From positions 1,240,001 through 1,304,000 of the forward strand of contig NC_012996.1 of NCBI RefSeq assembly GCF_000026365.1: a stretch of 64,000 nt of DNA. The letters are read 5' to 3'. The notes under the pieces were generated by a model. The model was not told where the DNA came from, did no database searches, and saw nothing but the letters and a program-made list of their open reading frames with translations. A program made the position numbers and the translations under genes. How positions within the stretch are numbered: the first letter of the stretch is position 1; each line of letters begins with the position of its first letter. This document shows, piece after piece, positions 59,911-64,000 of this stretch. Source of the DNA: Zygosaccharomyces rouxii. Taxonomy: Eukaryota > Ascomycota > Saccharomycetes > Saccharomycetales > Saccharomycetaceae.

Positions 59911-60378
59911 TTATGGTCTCGGTAAAGACAAATCGTTCCAATCGTTATTATGCTTTATAGCTTGCTTGGTAATTCTGTGATTGAAAATTGACCCTGTAAT
60001 GGAGCTTGCTGTCTCGCCTGAGCCATTGTCATCATTCGAAGTGTTCGCCCTATGATTCGCCGGCTGGTTAAAGGTAGCAATACCATTGCTCTCCAATTGA
60101 ACGTTTTTGAAGAGATTCCAATCCTCTTCATCATGAAAATAATCCCAATACACGTTAGTACTATTGCCACTTACTTTGCTTGTCTTTGTAGAGGGTTCTC
60201 CAGTTTCTTCAGGTCGATTTGATCCATTTCCTTCATCGTGCGCACTACTATTGTAATTGTGATTTATCTCTTGCTCATCAGGTGGTGGGAACTCATCTTC
60301 ATTCCATTCATTGTATAACACTTGGTGTGATTCTAATAGATGGTGGTACTGGAAATATGAATCTCTGTAGCCACTCAT
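59911..60378 (-). CDS. SWM1: Swm1/Apc13, anaphase-promoting complex subunit
   Basis: 155 residues from the ATG at 60378 (MSGYRDSYFQYHHLLESHQV). The start of S. cerevisiae Swm1 has the same SxYRDSYFQ signature, so I prefer this Met to the one at 60498, which would add 40 unrelated residues next to a poly(A) tract. The conserved LYNEWNEDEFPPPDEQEINH follows (about 21-40). The rest is acidic and Asn/Ser-rich. Swm1 stabilises Cdc16 and Cdc27 in the APC/C. The position between HSP78 and EXG2 agrees with YDR260C. It is convergent with the small heat-shock gene (59 bases between stops). Confidence 0.85.
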   Translation of the reverse strand: MSGYRDSYFQYHHLLESHQVLYNEWNEDEFPPPDEQEINHNYNSSAHDEGNGSNRPEETGEPSTKTSKVSGNSTNVYWDYFHDEEDWNLFKNVQLESNGIATFNQPANHRANTSNDDNGSGETASSITGSIFNHRITKQAIKHNNDWNDLSLPRP

Positions 60379-60495
60379 TTGCCCTGATTCTGTTGTTATA
60401 ACCTTCAATGATTCGAAAGTCGTATGAACTTTAAGCTCATCGCGATTTTGACGACACAAATTATGGTAAATAGCATATGTAAAATATCGAAGAAA

Positions 60496-60496
<1 letters not shown>

Positions 60497-60533
<37 letters not shown>
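60497..60533. repeat. Poly(dA) homopolymer tract, 37 bases
   Basis: 37 consecutive A on the plus strand, between the EXG2 stop and the SWM1 ATG, within the likely SWM1 promoter. The length should be taken with care because of sequencing error. Confidence 0.85.
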
Positions 60534-60535
<2 letters not shown>

Positions 60536-60582
60536 AGATAAAATGTAACGAAAAAGTTCAGGAAGTCTTGCGTCTGACTCTC

Positions 60583-62196
60583 TTAAAAAATGATACACAA
60601 GGTTATCAGAAGCCCTAGTAACAACCACAAATAGTTATCTTGGTGTCCGCGGTTTATATGATCTGAAACGCCCGCATTTCTATTACTCTGGGACGTAGAC
60701 GTAGCTTGCCGTGATAACGATTTGGAGACTGATGGTCTCATAGATCCGTTCTTTTCAAAATATTTGTAGTTGTCTAAAGGCTGCGGGAAAAGTCCATGCT
60801 TTTTTAATGCTAAATAATCCCATTCAATAGCACCTTCGGTCTTGTAATTCCAGAAGATGTACCCACTGGTATGGGCAGAAAAGGAAGACAATTGAGCTTC
60901 TATAAATTGCCTCACTTGTTTTTTGTATTCCTTAGGCCAATCCTCTACTGATTGTTGTGAAATACATTTGCCAATCGGTTTATCATCCGTATGGAACTTT
61001 GTTGTATTATAATAGCCACCGTCATAGCGAGCACCAACACCAACACCGTTCAACCATCTAGCACAGTCTGTTAGTGCAGCTGACCATTCGCCAACGACTG
61101 CAGGATGATGTGACAATTCTTGGCCGATTGACTGTGCAAAATTTTGAATATTACGAAGTCTTTGCCATTGACTTTCAGCCAGTTGGCCATCTGTGAAAAC
61201 TTCGTAATGGTGATGATCAACTAAAATTTGGTTTCTGTGGAACGTTTGAGTTGTGTTTAAATATTTTCCCATAACCTCCTTGTGATCGGGATCAAATTGT
61301 TTGTCCCAATAGCCTAATGGCAAGAATGCATCATGAATAACAAAGGTGGTGTTGTCAGAATCATCTTGCCTTCTTTTAAACATATCAAACGCTACGTAGT
61401 ATGATTTCATCATTGCATCTTGGTCCAATTTAGGAGCCAACGGTTCGTTAATAATTTCTATACCGACTACGGTGGAATTCGAACCTTTATTCAGATATCG
61501 CTCAAACATTTCATTCCAGATTACTTTTGTCAACTGTTCAGTATGGTTCAACTTCAACCAACCAACTTTTTTTGCATAGAGATCTCTCTGACCTGAATTA
61601 TCAAACCCATTCTGCGATCCTGGTGCACCGTGCAGATCGATCCAAACTTGTAATCCATATTTCTGAGCCCATTGCAGTGCCTGTTCCAATTTTTCTAACT
61701 GTAATCCGTCGCTTACGTACGGATCCTTGTAAGTAACGTTTCCGATGTAATACCCCTTTGTATGATTCTGTTTCCACGCCCAGTACCCAATAGGTAATCT
61801 AACTAAATTAAATCCATCCTCACGAATCTGTTTAAAATCGTTTTCCGTTATCCAACTGTTAAAGTGCTTCTCCAAAAGCTTCTTCGCATCTTCATATCCG
61901 AGAACTTTGCAGAGTGTAAATTCATCCACAATTGCGCTGTCATTATTGTGGCTCGTACCATTATCCGCTAGTGTCTGTGCATCTTCGAAGAGTGAAGGAG
62001 TAATATAGGGTTCCGTAACCAACCATCCACCAAGAGTGACACCTTTGACCTCACCCGTCGTATTTGTCTCATCTATTAGCCTATCATCGAGGGCATCTGG
62101 CGCAGAGGATCCACATAAACACAATTCACACCACAGGAGAATAGCTAAAATTCCTTTACAGAGCCAAAATCTCATTAAGAGTGCACAATTCCTCAA
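60583..62196 (-). CDS. EXG2: Exg2, GPI-anchored exo-1,3-beta-glucanase (GH5)
   Basis: 537 residues (S. cerevisiae Exg2 is 562). It has a signal peptide (about 1-30, LWLCKGILAILLW-type core), then the GH5 exoglucanase fold: VKGVTLGGWLVTEPYITPSL (about 49-68), GFNLVRLPIGYWAW, WIDLHGAPGSQNGFDNSGQR, the acid/base Glu in EIINEP (about 248) and the nucleophile Glu in VVGEWSAALTDCARW (about 365). Many N-glycosylation sequons occur. The C-terminus ends in a hydrophobic stretch (YLWLLLGLLITLCIIF), fitting GPI anchoring and distinguishing Exg2 from secreted Exg1. It acts in cell-wall beta-glucan remodelling and matches YDR261C by position. Confidence 0.94.
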   Translation of the reverse strand: MRNCALLMRFWLCKGILAILLWCELCLCGSSAPDALDDRLIDETNTTGEVKGVTLGGWLVTEPYITPSLFEDAQTLADNGTSHNNDSAIVDEFTLCKVLGYEDAKKLLEKHFNSWITENDFKQIREDGFNLVRLPIGYWAWKQNHTKGYYIGNVTYKDPYVSDGLQLEKLEQALQWAQKYGLQVWIDLHGAPGSQNGFDNSGQRDLYAKKVGWLKLNHTEQLTKVIWNEMFERYLNKGSNSTVVGIEIINEPLAPKLDQDAMMKSYYVAFDMFKRRQDDSDNTTFVIHDAFLPLGYWDKQFDPDHKEVMGKYLNTTQTFHRNQILVDHHHYEVFTDGQLAESQWQRLRNIQNFAQSIGQELSHHPAVVGEWSAALTDCARWLNGVGVGARYDGGYYNTTKFHTDDKPIGKCISQQSVEDWPKEYKKQVRQFIEAQLSSFSAHTSGYIFWNYKTEGAIEWDYLALKKHGLFPQPLDNYKYFEKNGSMRPSVSKSLSRQATSTSQSNRNAGVSDHINRGHQDNYLWLLLGLLITLCIIF

Positions 62197-62549
62197 ACTA
62201 TTTCTAATCTTCCGATATTAATATGTTATCCGATAAATATTTATCCTTTTATATGGAAACTTCTTTTTTTCTATCTTGCCGAGATCCAAGAATTAAAAAT
62301 ATCGTCAGGTTGCCAAGCCCAAAATTTTTCTTTTCTCCTGCATGACCAATAATGGACGAACATCTGAATTAAGTTCCTTTGACAACTGAATAACAGAAAG
62401 TTGAATAAAACGGTAGAAATAAAGCTGATATCGGTCTAGTTAGTATACTACGAAAGTTTTCACGAGTCTTAAACTTAAGTAGTGACGATTTTTTCCGATC
62501 TATTCCGTTTTTTTTCTGTTTTTTCGTTTGGGTGAGATAGTTGATTTCC
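62197..62549. promoter_or_regulatory. Divergent promoter region between EXG2 and the DFG16-type gene
   Basis: 353 AT-rich bases between two outward-facing genes, with T-runs near 62260-62269 and 62507-62524. The minus-strand frame at 62369-62551 is low-complexity and not supported. No other feature is seen. Confidence 0.5.
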
Positions 62550-64000
62550 ATGAGTAGATGGGTAGTAGTGGTTGCAACGGTAGTGTTGTTATATTCCAGG
62601 TTAGGGGTCTGTGAGATAGCAGGATTAGATCATGATCCGAGCCATATACCTGAGTTACTGTCGAATAGTTCGCATTTGCTTTCACAGTTAATCAAGGAAT
62701 TTGTACTGGATCCCCATGGTAATAACTGTACTGCAAACTTAATAAGTGGCGGATCTATTAGTTTAAAAAACAGAACGTGGCCTGCGATAAGGAATTTCAC
62801 TGTGAGTAACCCAAGTCTGTTTATCACCTGTTCCAACAATACTGATGGTATAAGGGACTACACAGATCTATTGAGGAAGTTTGCTATGACTGTAGGATCA
62901 TTAGAAGTTATTGATGATTCTAATCATTATTTGAAGAAAGATGATTTTAAAGATAGTATATTGATGATTGCATTTACGTCATGTGCAATTTGTGTGGGGA
63001 TGTGGATGGTCTACTTGGTGTTACTTTTCCAAAGGTGTCCACAACATGCAGGTAGAAGATTTTTGCTTATGGTATATGTGGTATTTGCAGCGATCTATGA
63101 GAGTATTAATTTAAACATGGCGGTACAAAAAATTTTCAAGAAACAGTATAGTGGTAATTATCAAGATTCTTCGGAATACCAGATGACAATAATTGAATCT
63201 CAAGGATACCGTGTGGGTGAAGTAATTACCAATGCCTTGGCATGTTTAAACTGGATTTCCATAATTTACTACATGTTTCAAAATTGTAATAGGATTGATA
63301 GGAGTTGGTTACCAAACATGATATCAAATAGAAATAGAATAATTATTTGGGTTGGTTTATCGCTTACAATATTGGAAGAATTAATTTTTGCCCTTTTGCT
63401 GTGGTATCGATGGAATACTGGGTTGCGTGTAACATACATGTTGTTAGAATTGTGCTTTTATTCGCTTTTCTGTGGGTTAACATGTTATTTTGTCTATCAC
63501 GATTTTGGATTTACATTATCGCCAAGGAAACTTACTACTAATAATAAGAGTAGAATAAGACAAATTTGGAAAAGTCTTTGGAATGATTACCATCAAATTT
63601 TACCGCTTTTGATTTACAATTTATCCATGTTCGGCCTTTTGTTCTTTACTAGGATTTATCTCAGCATCACAGTTACTGCTGGTCACCAATGGAAATATAA
63701 AGTTATTAAGTTTTTCAAAATTGTCATTACAGTTAGCGTTTGGGGATTAGTTACGGTTTTAGAAAAAAGAGATTCGATTGTCAGTAAAGAGACTGTTTTA
63801 GGTAGAAAGATTAAAAATTCAGATCGTTTCTTTTATGATGTCGACATGGTTAAAACTGATTTAAAGGGTGAGTCATCAACGATGAATTCGAGTGATTATG
63901 GTTGTGATATAACTCCAGAATCAAGTTCATGCGGTAATAGTAGTGGTGCCGATGATAAATCTAATTCCTCAGAAATGGAAAATAGTTGGCAATTGTTGAG
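62550..64000 (+). CDS. DFG16: PalH/Rim21-family membrane protein, Dfg16 type (5' part, runs off the right edge)
   Basis: An open frame of 483 codons from the ATG at 62550 to the window end, translated by hand because it has no stop in the window. It has a signal-peptide-like start (MSRWVVVVATVVLLYSRLGV), a Cys-containing ectodomain with sequons (about 25-125), then about seven membrane segments (about 135-405), including MIAFTSCAICVGMWMVYLVL and LLIYNLSMFGLLFFTRIYLS. A hydrophilic Ser-rich cytosolic tail begins at about 410. PalH-family proteins (Rim21, Dfg16) sense alkaline pH and membrane stress upstream of Rim101. Dfg16 is preferred over Rim21 because YOR030W lies in the duplicated region paired with the HSP78-EXG2 region in S. 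cerevisiae. Confidence 0.82.
   Translation, partial: MSRWVVVVATVVLLYSRLGVCEIAGLDHDPSHIPELLSNSSHLLSQLIKEFVLDPHGNNCTANLISGGSISLKNRTWPAIRNFTVSNPSLFITCSNNTDGIRDYTDLLRKFAMTVGSLEVIDDSNHYLKKDDFKDSILMIAFTSCAICVGMWMVYLVLLFQRCPQHAGRRFLLMVYVVFAAIYESINLNMAVQKIFKKQYSGNYQDSSEYQMTIIESQGYRVGEVITNALACLNWISIIYYMFQNCNRIDRSWLPNMISNRNRIIIWVGLSLTILEELIFALLLWYRWNTGLRVTYMLLELCFYSLFCGLTCYFVYHDFGFTLSPRKLTTNNKSRIRQIWKSLWNDYHQILPLLIYNLSMFGLLFFTRIYLSITVTAGHQWKYKVIKFFKIVITVSVWGLVTVLEKRDSIVSKETVLGRKIKNSDRFFYDVDMVKTDLKGESSTMNSSDYGCDITPESSSCGNSSGADDKSNSSEMENSWQLL

Overview
The window is nuclear DNA of a budding yeast (Saccharomycetaceae). Genes are dense and mostly intronless, the two introns found carry the yeast consensus signals GTATGT and TACTAAC, and nearly every recognisable protein has a close Saccharomyces cerevisiae counterpart. 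The block from about 22 to 56 kb interleaves genes that lie on two separate S. cerevisiae chromosomes (YOR290-YOR296 with YMR227-YMR232). That is the pattern expected of a lineage that did not go through the whole-genome duplication. A Zygosaccharomyces/Torulaspora-type yeast fits, but I cannot name the species.

Layout. (1) 1-7.7 kb: a conserved block, all on the minus strand: BCK1 (5' part only), MRPL49, PHS1 and a SAP185/SAP190-type gene. (2) 7.7-22 kb: an accessory island with wide non-coding gaps. It holds a PhzF-like protein, a GRE2-like reductase, a DHA-type MFS transporter, a degenerate Old Yellow Enzyme, a nitronate monooxygenase, a frameshifted relic, and an unusual protein joining a MINDY-type deubiquitinase fold to a Cet1/Ctl1-type RNA triphosphatase domain. 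A tRNA-Asp lies at its right edge. (3) 22.4-55.9 kb: the YOR296W orthologue, UAF30, RRS1, FUS2, PEP5, RPS10, the YOR292C orthologue, YPK9, a possible small gene, RRP5, MTF1, TAF7 and SNF2. (4) 56-64 kb: HSP78, an HSP26-like small heat-shock gene, SWM1, EXG2 and the start of a PalH-family gene (DFG16), matching the YDR258-YDR261/YOR030 ancestral neighbourhood.

How the genes relate. The core blocks are housekeeping genes (ribosome biogenesis, transcription, vacuole, cell wall, mitochondria). Their regulatory sites fit their roles: amplified PAC elements with RRPE boxes before RRS1 and RRP5, a pheromone-response element before FUS2, Rap1-like sites before RPS10, and a heat-shock element between HSP78 and the small heat-shock gene. 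The island genes look like redox and efflux functions that could act on reactive carbonyl, nitro or other xenobiotic compounds; this is inferred from families and proximity only.

The most novel item is the MINDY/RNA-triphosphatase fusion at 19998-21575. All three MINDY catalytic positions are replaced (Q to P, C to G, H to R), while the glutamate clusters of the triphosphatase tunnel are kept. Second-tier items are an 83-base intron near the start of SNF2, the tandem PAC arrays, the OYE-like pseudoenzyme and the paired HSP78/sHSP promoter.
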